A stretch of 64,000 nt of DNA from Paenibacillus sp. MZ04-78.2 (GCF_024213375.1 NZ_JANAVJ010000005.1:150122-214121), one strand, 5' to 3'; counted from the stretch's first letter, positions 7,620-18,109 are shown. A program made the numbers and translations. Notes: a model not told the origin generated them from the sequence alone.

Positions 7620-8972
7620 CTATAGCTGCGCCTGCTCCGCTCTGGCGGCGGCGAACCGATTCTGCGGCTTCGGCAGGTGAAAATGGTCTCTCAGCGTACT
7701 GCCCTCGTACTCCGTACGGAACAGCCCTCTTTGCTGCAGCAGGGGGACGACGTGTTCCACGAAATCCTCCAAGCCTTGCGGAAGCAAGGGCGCCATCAGC
7801 ATAAAGCCGTCGGCGGCTCTTTCCGTAAACCAGGTTTCCAGCGTATCCGCAATTTTCTCCGGCGTGCCGACGAAGTGGTCGCTGCTGAACGAACCGGTCA
7901 GCAGGGAATAAACCTCACGCAGTGTAGGGTTTTCCCGCGCAATGACTGGGCGGTGCTTGATGTAATCGGATTTCGTCTCCGGCAGCCGATCCAGCCCGAA
8001 GTCCGCCGCTCTCGAATCGAGGGTGGCTCCCGTAAAATCGACGCTTTTGAAATAGTCGGACAAGAAGCCGATGCCCGTCTCCTCGGTAATGCAGGACTCC
8101 AACTGCTTTAGCTTCCGCTGGGCCGCTTCCTCCGTTTCGGCGATGACCGGAGAGATGCCCTGCAAAATATACACGTCATCGGCCGACCTTCCCGCAGCAG
8201 CGACCTTGCTTTTGAAGGAACGGTAAAACCGCTTCGCATCGTCGATATCGTATTTGATGGAAAACACGACCTCCGCCGTGCTTGCGGCAAAGCTTTGCCC
8301 GGATTCGGAATTGCCAGCCTGCACGAGGACAGGATGGCCCTGCGGGGAGCGGCCGATGTTGAGCGGACCTTGCACGACGAAAAACTCGCCTTGGTGGTTG
8401 ATGCGGTGCAGCTTGCTCCGGTCGAAAAATTGACCGCTCTCCTTGTCGCGGACAAAAGCGTCGTCCTCCCACGAATCCCACAGTCCTTGAACGACTTCGA
8501 GGAACTCCTCCGCGCGCTTATAGCGCAGCGAGTGCTCGTAATGCTCCTTGCCTCCGAAGTTGAGTGATGTATTTCCAGACAGGTCGCGGGTCGTGACGAT
8601 ATTCCAGCCGACCCGGCCTTTGCTGATATGATCGGCCGACATGAAGAGACGGGCCAGATTGTACGGCTCGATATACGAGGTGGAGGCGGTGGCGACGACG
8701 CCGATCTTCGAAGTGGCGCCCGCCAGCGCGGTAATGAGCGTGACCGGTTCGTAGCGGTTCAAAATATTCGGATGAGACGCTTCGTTGATCGCGAGGCTGT
8801 CGGCGATAAAGGCGATATCGAATTTTCCGCGTTCGGCCAGCTGCGCGAGACGCTTGTAATAATCGATGTCGATACTCGCATCCGGGTGGGCTTCGGGATG
8901 CCGCCACGAAGCGACATGCATGCCGGTGCCGACCAAATAGGCGGACAGTTTGATTTGTCTTGTTCGGGTCAT
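7620..8972 (-). CDS. NtaA/SnaA/DszA-family FMN-dependent monooxygenase
   Basis: 450 residues, normal for this luciferase-like subfamily. The N-terminus (IKLSAYLVGTGMHVASWRHP), FIADSLAIN, the TSYIEPYNLARLF strand, VGWNIVTTRD, and HPVLVQAGNSESGQSFAA are hallmark segments of the NtaA/SnaA/DszA group. These enzymes use FMNH2 from a separate flavin reductase to oxidise substrates such as nitrilotriacetate, alkylsulfides or dibenzothiophene sulfone, and many Gram-positive members serve in sulfur scavenging. The substrate here cannot be read from sequence. A GGAGG site lies 7 nt upstream of the ATG. A metNIQ-type transporter downstream on the opposite strand fits a sulfur theme, but the link is loose. 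Confidence 0.9.
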   Translation of the reverse strand: MTRTRQIKLSAYLVGTGMHVASWRHPEAHPDASIDIDYYKRLAQLAERGKFDIAFIADSLAINEASHPNILNRYEPVTLITALAGATSKIGVVATASTSYIEPYNLARLFMSADHISKGRVGWNIVTTRDLSGNTSLNFGGKEHYEHSLRYKRAEEFLEVVQGLWDSWEDDAFVRDKESGQFFDRSKLHRINHQGEFFVVQGPLNIGRSPQGHPVLVQAGNSESGQSFAASTAEVVFSIKYDIDDAKRFYRSFKSKVAAAGRSADDVYILQGISPVIAETEEAAQRKLKQLESCITEETGIGFLSDYFKSVDFTGATLDSRAADFGLDRLPETKSDYIKHRPVIARENPTLREVYSLLTGSFSSDHFVGTPEKIADTLETWFTERAADGFMLMAPLLPQGLEDFVEHVVPLLQQRGLFRTEYEGSTLRDHFHLPKPQNRFAAARAEQAQL

Positions 8973-9176
8973 AAGCTATACCTCCATATATCCGAGTTAA
9001 TCAATATGATTAATTTGTTATAATTTAGCATGATCTTCTCGCCCCGTCAATTCCTCCTTGCATCCCGGTCTAAAGTCCAGCAAATCCCTAGCCGTTTGTC
9101 GGAATTTATTTCCAGCCCGATGTTTTATGATCAAGAGCGAGGAAATAATTTACATGCGAGAGGAATGACGATTCCC

Positions 9177-9905
9177 ATGAAAGGACTGCTTCGCACAACC
9201 AAGCTGCCTGTCGTACTGTCTGCGGCCTTGCTCGTCAGCTTCACCGCTTCCGCCGCCTCTGCCGTCTCCGTTTCGCCGGATGATGAATCTGCACAAGGAC
9301 CGTCCGATGCGAAAGAGGTCGAAGCGTTACCGCTATGAGCTCAGCACCTCGAAAAAGCTGAACGTGCCGAAGCCTTTCTCCGACGTGCGCAAAGAGGACG
9401 GGCCCCCCACATCGAAGCCTTGCAGCTGCTTAATCTCGTCAAAGGCAAGGCGGACGGCACGTTCGGCCCGGCGGAGCCGATCACGCGCGGGGAATTTGCG
9501 GCGCAGACGGCAGGCTTGCTGTTTATGACACTGTCCAAGAGGCCTGTGGCCTTTGCGGATACGCAGAATCATCCGGCGGCGGCCGCGATTCAAACGCTGT
9601 ATGAGCTAGGGGTGATCCAAGGCTCATCCCAGTCCGCTTTCGAGCCGGATAAGCCGATCACCCGTCAGGAGGCGGCAGTCATCGTGGCGCGGACGATTCA
9701 GCTCGGCGTCGCTTCGCCGATGGATGCGAAGCTGAGCAGCCATACCGAGCTTTGGGCACTCGACGGCGTCAAGCAGATCGTCGCGCTTGGCCTGTACGGG
9801 CCTGAAGTGAAGGAAGCAGCGGACGGCTCCGTCGATTACAAGTCACAGCAGCCGATGCTTCGTTCGGAGACGGCGGCGTTGTTCGCAAAAGCATTGTCCA
9901 ATTAA
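9177..9905 (+). pseudogene. S-layer-homology (SLH) domain protein gene, two frameshifts
   Basis: An ATG at 9177 opens a clear signal peptide (MKGLLRTTKLPVVLSAALL, ending ASAASAVS) in frame 3. That frame stops at 9338. The homologous reading continues in frame 1 (KKLNVPKPFSDVRKEDG) and then, across a GGGCCCCCC run near 9400, returns to frame 3 (HIEALQLLNLVKGKADGTFG, then PAEPITRGEFAAQ). The pieces joined make two SLH-like units (DGTFGPAEPITRGEF; SAFEPDKPITRQEA) ending at 9905. SLH domains anchor proteins to pyruvylated cell-wall polymers. Either the gene is broken or the assembly has indels; the second shift falls on a homopolymer, which makes an indel error plausible. No separate large passenger domain is visible. 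Confidence 0.75.
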
Positions 9906-9913
9906 GTCAAGCA

Positions 9914-9999
9914 AGCAGCCGGAGGGAAGCAGGGCATCCGCGGAGCACGCCAGCATAGGTGTGATCCCCGGATGCTCGGAGAAGCTCCGGCTGCTTTTT
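9914..9999 (+). terminator. intrinsic terminator after SLH gene
   Basis: AGCAGCCGGAG (9914-9924) pairs with CTCCGGCTGCT (9985-9995) and is followed by four further T. The loop is long (about 60 nt) and itself has partial GC-rich pairing (GCATCCG / CGGATGC). Confidence 0.7.
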
Positions 10000-10026
10000 C
10001 CCGCGGTAAGTTCCGTGCTAAAAGTT

Positions 10027-10126
10027 CTTGACAGCACCCAGTCCATCCTTTAAATTAAATAAATATAATCGGTATAGTCGGAATTAAAAACGACAACATG
10101 TACGATGAGTTGACCAGTCCACTGGA
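10027..10126 (+). promoter_or_regulatory. promoter and leader upstream of metN
   Basis: A TTGACA (10027) and a TATAAT-like element in an AT-rich stretch (about 10062-10067) are present, though not at standard mutual spacing. The stretch also holds ATCGGTATAGTCGGAATT, two CGG-centred repeats that loosely resemble CymR-type sulfur regulator sites (weak inference), and the palindrome CCAGT-CC-ACTGG (10114-10125). I looked for an S-box (SAM) riboswitch and did not find one. Confidence 0.4.
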
Positions 10127-10180
10127 AACTAAGCTTTCCCCGAGCTATGGCAGCGGGGCGACGCTTGGTTTTTTTATTTT
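10127..10180 (+). terminator. leader terminator 20 nt upstream of metN
   Basis: AACTAAGC (10127-10134) pairs with GCTTGGTT (10163-10170, one G-U), an inner CCCCG/CGGGG stem adds 5 bp, and a T-rich run follows to 10180. It lies inside the metN leader just before the ribosome site, so it probably acts as an attenuator. What controls it is not visible. Confidence 0.6.
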
Positions 10181-10200
10181 CTGGAAAAGCAGGTGAAGGC

Positions 10201-10986
10201 ATGATCGTCATTCGCAATCTCAGCAAATCGTACAAAACGTCGTCAGGCGCATTTCCTGCACTTCAGAACGTCAGCTTGCAGATCGAAAAGGGGGATATTT
10301 TCGGCATTATCGGCTTCAGCGGTGCGGGCAAGTCGACGTTGATCCGCTGCCTCAACCGGCTGGAGGAGCCGGACTCCGGCAGCGTCGAGATCGAGGGCAC
10401 GGTCATTACGGACTTGAACGGGAAGGATCTGCGGCTGGCTCGGCAAAAAATCGGCATGATTTTTCAGCAGTTTCATCTGCTGGACGCCAAGACCGTGTAC
10501 CAGAACGTCGCGTTTCCTCTGCACGTCGCCGGGCATCCGAAAGCGCACATACGCGGGCGTGTCCGGGAAATTCTCGACCTTGTCGGTCTGGGCGATAAAG
10601 AGAACGCCTATCCGTCGCAGCTCAGCGGCGGCCAGAAGCAGCGGGTCGGCATCGCAAGAGCGCTCGTTAATGAGCCTGACGTGCTGCTCAGCGACGAAGC
10701 GACGTCGGCGCTCGATCCGCAGACGACCTACTCCATTCTGGAGCTGCTGAGGGACATTAACCGCCAGCTAAAACTGACCGTCGTTCTGATCACGCATGAA
10801 CTCGACGTACTGCAGCATATTTGCCGCAGCATGGCGGTGATCGAGAGCGGCAAAATCGTCGAGACAGGGCCGGTTGACAAGCTGTTCCTGAATCCCGAGA
10901 GCGATACGGCGCGCCGATTCGTCCGCATTCTGGAGCATTACCGCGACAGCCGGTATGTGATGGAAGGAGTGGGAGCGGGAATATGA
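10201..10986 (+). CDS. metN: methionine-type ABC transporter ATPase (MetN), short form
   Basis: 261 residues starting at the ATG 10201, which follows an AGGTGAAGG site. Walker A GFSGAGKST, the Q-loop FQQFHLLDAKTV, the signature LSGGQKQRVGIARAL, and Walker B LLSDEATSALDP are intact. The FQQFHLL and SDEATSALDPQTT wording is typical of the MetN branch. Classical MetN has an extra C-terminal NIL (ACT-like) domain and about 340 residues; this protein stops soon after the ATPase core, so the methionine-sensing domain appears to be absent. It overlaps metI by 4 nt. The substrate may be methionine or a related sulfur compound. Confidence 0.85.
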   Translation: MIVIRNLSKSYKTSSGAFPALQNVSLQIEKGDIFGIIGFSGAGKSTLIRCLNRLEEPDSGSVEIEGTVITDLNGKDLRLARQKIGMIFQQFHLLDAKTVYQNVAFPLHVAGHPKAHIRGRVREILDLVGLGDKENAYPSQLSGGQKQRVGIARALVNEPDVLLSDEATSALDPQTTYSILELLRDINRQLKLTVVLITHELDVLQHICRSMAVIESGKIVETGPVDKLFLNPESDTARRFVRILEHYRDSRYVMEGVGAGI

Positions 10987-11651
10987 GAGACGATCTGATC
11001 GAGCTGCTGCTGCAAGGTCTTGGCGAAACAGTCTACATGGTGCTCTGGTCTTCCGTCTTCGCGCTCGTGCTCGGCATTGCACTGGGCATTACGCTTGTCG
11101 TAACGGAGAAGGGCGGCATCCTGGGAGCGCCGCTGCTGCACAAAATCTTCGGGACGGTCATCAACAGCGTTCGTTCGCTGCCTTTTATTATTCTGATCAT
11201 TCTGCTGCTGCCGCTTTCCAGGCTGATCGTCGGCACCTCGCTCGGTCCGACGGCCGCCATCGTGTCGCTTTCGATCGGTGCTGCGCCCTTTCTGGGCCGG
11301 GTGATCGAAAATTCGCTCAAGGAAGTGGGTGCGGGCAAGATCGAGGCCGCCAAAGCGGTCGGCGCCTCGCCGCTCACGATCATTTTCAGGGTGCTGATTC
11401 CCGAAGCGCTGCCGGCGCTTGTCCGTGCGATGACGATTGCGGTCATTGCGATTACGGAATTCACCGCCGTGGCCGGCGCGATCGGAGCGGGCGGTCTGGG
11501 CAGCCTGGCCATACGCTTCGGGTACCAACGGTTCCGTGAGGACGTTCTGATCGCAACCGTTCTGCTCATCATCGTCTTGGTTCAGCTCATCCAATGGTCG
11601 GGCGACTACATTGCCAAATCGATCGACAAGAAGCGTTACAAGCTGGATTGA
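10983..11651 (+). CDS. metI: methionine-type ABC transporter permease (MetI)
   Basis: 222 residues, five or so hydrophobic segments, and the EAA-type loop GAGKIEAAKAVGASPLTIIF that contacts the ATPase. INSVRSLPFIILIILLLPLS and IRFGYQRFREDVL are characteristic MetI segments. The ATGA overlap with metN shows translational coupling. It forms the membrane channel with MetN; the binding protein metQ follows after 53 nt. Confidence 0.93.
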   Translation: MRDDLIELLLQGLGETVYMVLWSSVFALVLGIALGITLVVTEKGGILGAPLLHKIFGTVINSVRSLPFIILIILLLPLSRLIVGTSLGPTAAIVSLSIGAAPFLGRVIENSLKEVGAGKIEAAKAVGASPLTIIFRVLIPEALPALVRAMTIAVIAITEFTAVAGAIGAGGLGSLAIRFGYQRFREDVLIATVLLIIVLVQLIQWSGDYIAKSIDKKRYKLD

Positions 11652-11704
11652 GCGCAGACATCGCGTTAGTGAAGTCACTTTAATTATAGAAAGTAGGCGT
11701 AGGT

Positions 11705-12574
11705 ATGGGGAAAAAAGGTCTTTTCTCTCTCGCATCCATCTTGGTTGTTATCGGTGCCATCGTTTCGGGCTGCGCCTCGGGCGGCACCGCGCAGGCCCCG
11801 GACACGAAGTCTGTGGCGCAAGGCAGTGCAGCCAGCACGGTCAAGCCAATGAAAGAAACGACGCTGAAAATCGGCGCGGCCGCCGTGCCGCATGCGGAAA
11901 TTTTGAACTTCGTCAAGCCGAAGCTGAAGGAGCAAGGGGTCAACCTCGAAGTGGTCGTCTATGACGACGAAGGGCAGTTGAATCCTGCGCTGAAAGACAA
12001 GCAGATCGATGCGAACTACTTCCAGCACGTTCCTTATCTGGATTCGGTCAAAGGCGAGAAGGGCTATGATTTTGCCGTCACGACCAAGGTTCACGTGGAG
12101 CCGATCGCCTTCTATTCGAGCAAGCTGAAATCGAAGGACGAGATCAAGGAAGGGGCGCGGATCGGCATTCCGAACAACCCGTCCAACGAATACCGCGCGC
12201 TGGCGCTGCTGCAGCAGCAAGGGCTGATCAAGCTCAAGGATGGCCTGACGACATATGAAGCGACGCCCAAGGACATCGCGGACAATCCGAAAAAGCTGAA
12301 ATTCGTCGAAGCCGATTCCGCAACCTTGCCTCGGTCGCTTCCCGATCTGGAAGGCGCGATAATTAATACGAACCTCGTGCTGGAAGCCAAACTTGATCCG
12401 AAATCGGCCTTGTTCCGGGAAGATGCGAAATCGCCTTACGCCAATGTCATCGTCGTTCGCAAGGGAGACGAGACGCGGGACGAGGTGAAAAAGCTCGACG
12501 CCGCTTTGACGACGCCGGAAGTGAAGAAGTTTATCGAAGACAAGTATGGCGTTGCGGTCGTTCCGGCATTTTAG
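11705..12574 (+). CDS. metQ: MetQ/NlpA-family substrate-binding lipoprotein
   Basis: 289 residues with a lipoprotein signal ending in the lipobox VSGC (C23), so it should be anchored on the outer face of the membrane. LKIGAAAVPHAEILNFVKP, VVVYDDEGQLNPALKDKQID, NYFQHVPYLDS and RIGIPNNPSNEYRAL are the standard NlpA/MetQ landmarks. It delivers D/L-methionine or a related ligand to MetNI. A GTAGGTATG site precedes the start. No terminator is obvious between metQ and the thiC leader. Confidence 0.93.
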   Translation: MGKKGLFSLASILVVIGAIVSGCASGGTAQAPDTKSVAQGSAASTVKPMKETTLKIGAAAVPHAEILNFVKPKLKEQGVNLEVVVYDDEGQLNPALKDKQIDANYFQHVPYLDSVKGEKGYDFAVTTKVHVEPIAFYSSKLKSKDEIKEGARIGIPNNPSNEYRALALLQQQGLIKLKDGLTTYEATPKDIADNPKKLKFVEADSATLPRSLPDLEGAIINTNLVLEAKLDPKSALFREDAKSPYANVIVVRKGDETRDEVKKLDAALTTPEVKKFIEDKYGVAVVPAF

Positions 12575-12592
12575 AAAAATTTACGCTGGCTG

Positions 12593-12621
12593 TTGATTTC
12601 TATCGGTCCGCAGGTTATTCT
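12593..12621 (+). promoter_or_regulatory. candidate sigma-A promoter for the thiC transcript
   Basis: TTGATT (12593-12598), a 17-nt spacer and TATTCT (12616-12621) lie just upstream of the TPP riboswitch. Confidence 0.5.
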
Positions 12622-12636
12622 TGTACTGACAACTTC

Positions 12637-14619
<1,983 letters not shown>

Positions 14620-14638
14620 TCACCTTGGGAGGGATCGT

Positions 14639-15289
14639 ATGTTTACGGAGCAGGAAAAGGAAGCGTTATACAAGGTCATCTATACGAGAAGGGATGTCCG
14701 ATCCTTCCTGCCGGACCCGATTCCGGAGGAAGCGGTGACGAACGTGCTTCACGCCGGCCACCATGCGCCGTCCGTCGGCTTCATGCAGCCTTGGAACTTT
14801 ATCCTGGTGACTTCGGAGCAGCTAAAAGAGAGGCTGGCCTGGGCCGCGGACAAGGAAAGAAGGGCGCTGGCGATCCATTACGAAGGCCAGCGTCAAGACC
14901 AATTCTTAAGCCTCAAGGTGGAAGGGCTGAAGCAAGCGCCGCTGACGATCTGCATTACATGCGATTCGACCCGGGGAGGCGCCCATGTGCTCGGCCGGAA
15001 TTCAATACCCGAAACCGACATGCTGTCCGTCGCCTGCGCGATCCAAAATATGTGGCTGGCCGCCTGTGTGGAAGGGCTTGCTATGGGATGGGTCAGCTTC
15101 TATAAGAAAAACGACGTGCGCGAAATTCTGGGCATTCCGCCGCATATCGAGCCGGTCGCGCTGCTGTCGGTCGGGTATACGGAGAATTATCCGGAGAAGC
15201 CGATTCTGGAGACGGCCCAATGGGAGAAGCGCCGCTCCTTGCAGGACCTCATCTATCACGAGACATGGGGAAATCGGCAGGAGGAATGA
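14639..15289 (+). CDS. bluB: 5,6-dimethylbenzimidazole synthase BluB
   Basis: 216 residues, nitroreductase fold. YTRRDVRSFLPDPIP, HAGHHAPSVGFMQPWNF, and VACAIQNMWLAACVEGLAMGW are diagnostic BluB segments, and the length fits the family. BluB fragments reduced FMN with oxygen to give DMB, the lower ligand of cobalamin. The gene lies 19 nt behind thiC and ends at a strong terminator, so it is probably co-transcribed from the TPP-controlled promoter. No other cobalamin gene is in the window. The cobalamin riboswitch further along (46.3 kb) shows that this cell uses B12. Confidence 0.92.
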   Translation: MFTEQEKEALYKVIYTRRDVRSFLPDPIPEEAVTNVLHAGHHAPSVGFMQPWNFILVTSEQLKERLAWAADKERRALAIHYEGQRQDQFLSLKVEGLKQAPLTICITCDSTRGGAHVLGRNSIPETDMLSVACAIQNMWLAACVEGLAMGWVSFYKKNDVREILGIPPHIEPVALLSVGYTENYPEKPILETAQWEKRRSLQDLIYHETWGNRQEE

Positions 15290-15316
15290 TCGAACTTTTC
15301 TATTTTCAACTACGCG

Positions 15317-15349
15317 ATCCATCTATGGGAACATAGGTGGATTTTTTGT
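15317..15349 (+). terminator. intrinsic terminator after bluB
   Basis: ATCCATCTATG (15317-15327) pairs with CATAGGTGGAT (15332-15342, one G-U) around a tetraloop and is followed by a T run. Confidence 0.9.
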
Positions 15350-15677
15350 TGTGCAACAGAGGTCAAACAGCCGAAGCGCCGCGGATAAAAAGTATAGGCT
15401 CGTTAGATCGCCCGGGTGACATAAGTCGTCCGGGTTATTCGCTGTTATCCGATACGAAAACCTACTTTTAACCATTATTGAAAAATGATTGGGAATTAAG
15501 CTTGGCACCCCGTAACACATGCGGATCGAAATTCATAAAAATGTTGTATGTTCTGTCGAGAGCAGAGAAAGCGCGATCACCCGGCGCATACTCCTTGCCC
15601 GGGCACTTCCTTTCTATCTCTTGCCAGTCTCCGGCTCCAGCCGGCACTACTTTATTATGACGGAGGGAATGTTCAAC
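15350..15677 (+). other. intergenic leader region of the RiPP precursor gene
   Basis: About 330 nt with no convincing gene. Short open frames cross it but lack ribosome sites. It contains small hairpins (CCCGGGTGAC...GTCGTCCGGG near 15410-15433; CCGGCT/AGCCGG near 15632-15646). I see no standard sigma-A promoter at good spacing, so the precursor promoter is unassigned. Confidence 0.4.
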
Positions 15678-15959
15678 ATGAGTGAATTTCAGAATGAGCT
15701 TCAACAATTGCAAGTTGGGGCATACAATGCGGGTCAGGTGACGCCTTTACAGCATCAAGGCCATTATGAAGCCGATTCTCGGCTATGTGGCGGTGGCTGC
15801 GGCTGTTTCCGTTGTCCATGCGGCTGCGGTTGCTTCCGCTGCTTCTGCAGCTGTTTCTGCGGCGGGGGTTGCGGCTGCGGAGGAGGCTGCGGCTGCGGAG
15901 GCGGAGGCTGCGCTTGCGGAGGACGTTGCGGACATCGTTGCGGACATCGTTGCGGTTAA
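15678..15959 (+). CDS. heterocycloanthracin/sonorensin-like TOMM precursor peptide
   Basis: 93 residues, starting at the ATG 15678 behind CGGAGGG; an in-frame ATG at 15657 would add 7 residues. The leader (MSEFQNELQQLQVGAYNAGQ, then VTPLQHQGHYEADSRL) resembles heterocycloanthracin-family leaders. The core of about 57 residues is almost entirely Cys, Gly, Arg, Phe and His, with 20 cysteines in patterns such as CGGGCGC, CFRC, CGCGGG and RCGHRCGH. Cysteines in such cores are cyclised to thiazolines and oxidised to thiazoles, giving a membrane- or target-active peptide. All three maturation genes follow on the same strand. The 3' end is low-complexity, with the 12-bp unit CGGACATCGTTG in tandem. 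Export and target are unknown. Confidence 0.9.
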   Translation: MSEFQNELQQLQVGAYNAGQVTPLQHQGHYEADSRLCGGGCGCFRCPCGCGCFRCFCSCFCGGGCGCGGGCGCGGGGCACGGRCGHRCGHRCG

Positions 15960-15988
15960 GTCATTAACGGGACTCCCCCGGTAGTATC

Positions 15989-16029
15989 AGCCCCTGCACA
16001 TGCGGCTTTTGATCCAAACCGCAGGGGCT
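15989..16029 (+). terminator. stem-loop between precursor and maturation genes
   Basis: AGCCCCTGC (15989-15997) pairs perfectly with GCAGGGGCT (16021-16029) across a 23-nt loop. No good T run follows, so it is more likely an RNA stabiliser or leaky attenuator than a full terminator. Confidence 0.55.
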
Positions 16030-16050
16030 GGAACGGCCCCTTGAAAATAA

Positions 16051-16079
16051 TTGACAAGAAGGACAAACGACAGTACATA
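16051..16079 (+). promoter_or_regulatory. candidate promoter for the TOMM maturation genes
   Basis: TTGACA (16051-16056), a 17-nt spacer and TACATA (16074-16079), about 57 nt before the ThiF-like gene. It would give the enzymes their own transcript, separate from the precursor. Confidence 0.6.
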
Positions 16080-16135
16080 AGATAGCAGTGAACATCCGGC
16101 CGGATTGACCAAAAGTACGGATAAGGAGGAGTGAG

Positions 16136-18109
16136 ATGACCACATTCGATGCTTCTGTGCGTCCGAAAATCAACGGTGACACCTTTTTTATCACCGATCG
16201 GAACGGCGCGGTCTATTTTAGGAACAACATGGGCTCGTTCAAGCTGGAAGGCGAGTTGATTGACCGATGGATCGAAAAGCTGATTCCGGTATTTAACGGG
16301 AAGTATACGCTTATGGAATTGACGGACGGGTTGTCGGAGCCGCACAAAGGCCGCGTGTTCGATATCGCCGCTTTATTGATCCAAAATGGCTTCGCCCGGG
16401 ATGTAAGCGGAGAGCATTCCCACCGGCTATCGGAAAGGATTCTTGAGAAGTTCGGCTCGCAAATTGAATTTCTGAGCAATTTCGGAGGCTCCGGCGCGCA
16501 CCGCTTCGAGCAATATCGCCAAGAGAAGGTGTTGGCGATTGGTTCCGGTCCGTTCCTGGTTTCATTGGTGGCGGCTTTGCTGGAATCCGGTTTACCCCGA
16601 ATCGGAGTGGCCATTGGCGATTCATTGCCAACCAACCGTGAGCGGCTGAAGGAACTGGGGGAGCATGCCCGGAAATCCGATCCGGAGATACATATTCAGG
16701 AAGTCCCTTACCCCAGACGGGACGTTTCCGCTTGGCAGGAGGTCCTGAAACCGTTCGATTCGATCATGTACGTATCGCAGGAGGGGGATGTTGAAGAGCT
16801 TCGGATCGTCCAAGCGGCCTGCAAAGCGGAGAGAAAACTCTTCCTTCCCGCGATTTGCTTGCAGCAAGCCGGTTTGGCAGGGCCTCTTGAGCGGCCGGAA
16901 GACGGGAATGGTTGGGAGTCGGCGCTGCGGCGCATTCATCAGCCCGTTCTACGCCAAGATCCGCAGCAGCATGGGTTTTCTGTCCACGCCGGGGCTTTGC
17001 TGTCGAATGTGATCGTGTTCGAACTGTTCAAAACGGTGACGGGAGCTGCCGATCCGCTGCGAAATCAGGCGGTATATCTGCTGAACCTGGAAACGCTGGA
17101 AGGGGACTGGTATTCGTTCGTGGCTCACCCGATGGTGATCGGCTGCAACCGGATTGAACGCATTCCGGATATTGAGCCGCGGCTGATGCAGCAGCCGGGC
17201 CCGGCGCCGCAGAGCGGAAGGCACAGCCCGTTACTGGATTATTGTGAACGGATAACCTCGCCGGATACGGGCATTTTTTACGAATGGGACGAAGGCGATT
17301 TAAAGCAGTTGCCGCTTGCGCAATGCCGGGTTCAGGTGGCGGACCCGCTCTCGGACGGGCCGGTTGAGCTGCTTCCTTCCATAGTCGGCACAGGATTGAC
17401 GCATGAGGAAGCGAGACGGGATTCGGCGCTTGCCGGATTGGAAGCTTATACGTCCCGATTGGCTGAACGTATGGGGCAGCCGTCTTCTCCGTTGGAAACG
17501 GGCGCAACGGGTTTGCGTGCATCCGAATATGTCGGCATCGGGGCGGGTGAGACGCTGACGGAAGCCGTATGCCGGGGCTTGCGAAAGTGTCTGGCGGAAG
17601 AGCTGGATATTCGACGAACCGGTCGAAAGCCGCTTGTCACTCCGTTGCAGTTGAGTATGGTGGATGACGAGCGGGTCCGTTATTATTTGAAATCCTTGTC
17701 TACGCTGCAGGGGGTGCCGGACCTTCTTCTGGAGGAAGAGCTGTTCGGTTTCCCGGTGGTTCGTGTGGATATCGGCGGAAGATGGTACTCGGGCGTCGAT
17801 TTGAATATCACCCTTGCGCTTCGGAGGGCTCTGCTTCAAGCGCTGTCGGAGGTTCAAAGTCAAGCGCCCCGGCTTCAAGTCCGGATTGCTTCGGTTCCAA
17901 GCCGGGCTCCGAAAAAGGCACGGCCGCACAGCCTGACCATCCCGGCCTGCGAAGAAACACCGCGAGCGGGCGTACTGGCCTCCGCCATGCAACAGCTGAA
18001 GCAGCACGGCAGACGGCTGCATGTATTGGATTACAGGCTCGATCCTTTCTTGAATAAAGGGCCCATTCACGTCCTGGGCGTTGCGCTGGGAGAGGAGGTT
18101 TCGACATGA
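16136..18109 (+). CDS. ThiF-like TOMM (thiazole bacteriocin) maturation protein
   Basis: 657 residues; ATG behind AAGGAGG. The first 100 residues form a small winged/leader-binding-like part (MTTFDASVRPKINGDTFFI). Near residues 131-150 is a Rossmann-like strand and turn (KVLAIGSGPFLVSLVAALL), as in E1/ThiF-type proteins. It matches the family called putative thiazole-containing bacteriocin maturation protein, which accompanies heterocycloanthracin-type clusters. Its exact role is not established; a partner of the cyclodehydratase or a leader-recognition protein is likely. The C-terminal third (from about residue 400) has YcaO-like or structural features I cannot assign. It overlaps the next gene by 4 nt (ATGA). 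Confidence 0.85.
   Translation: MTTFDASVRPKINGDTFFITDRNGAVYFRNNMGSFKLEGELIDRWIEKLIPVFNGKYTLMELTDGLSEPHKGRVFDIAALLIQNGFARDVSGEHSHRLSERILEKFGSQIEFLSNFGGSGAHRFEQYRQEKVLAIGSGPFLVSLVAALLESGLPRIGVAIGDSLPTNRERLKELGEHARKSDPEIHIQEVPYPRRDVSAWQEVLKPFDSIMYVSQEGDVEELRIVQAACKAERKLFLPAICLQQAGLAGPLERPEDGNGWESALRRIHQPVLRQDPQQHGFSVHAGALLSNVIVFELFKTVTGAADPLRNQAVYLLNLETLEGDWYSFVAHPMVIGCNRIERIPDIEPRLMQQPGPAPQSGRHSPLLDYCERITSPDTGIFYEWDEGDLKQLPLAQCRVQVADPLSDGPVELLPSIVGTGLTHEEARRDSALAGLEAYTSRLAERMGQPSSPLETGATGLRASEYVGIGAGETLTEAVCRGLRKCLAEELDIRRTGRKPLVTPLQLSMVDDERVRYYLKSLSTLQGVPDLLLEEELFGFPVVRVDIGGRWYSGVDLNITLALRRALLQALSEVQSQAPRLQVRIASVPSRAPKKARPHSLTIPACEETPRAGVLASAMQQLKQHGRRLHVLDYRLDPFLNKGPIHVLGVALGEEVST

Noticed and set aside
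10027..10126. SAM (S-box) riboswitch before metN
   Set aside because: None of the conserved S-box core segments are present; only a terminator hairpin and a small palindrome are seen.
15784..15956. Short repeats in the TOMM core as a CRISPR or minisatellite
   Set aside because: The periodicity follows Cys/Gly codons of an expressed precursor with a good start; there are no spacers of constant length.
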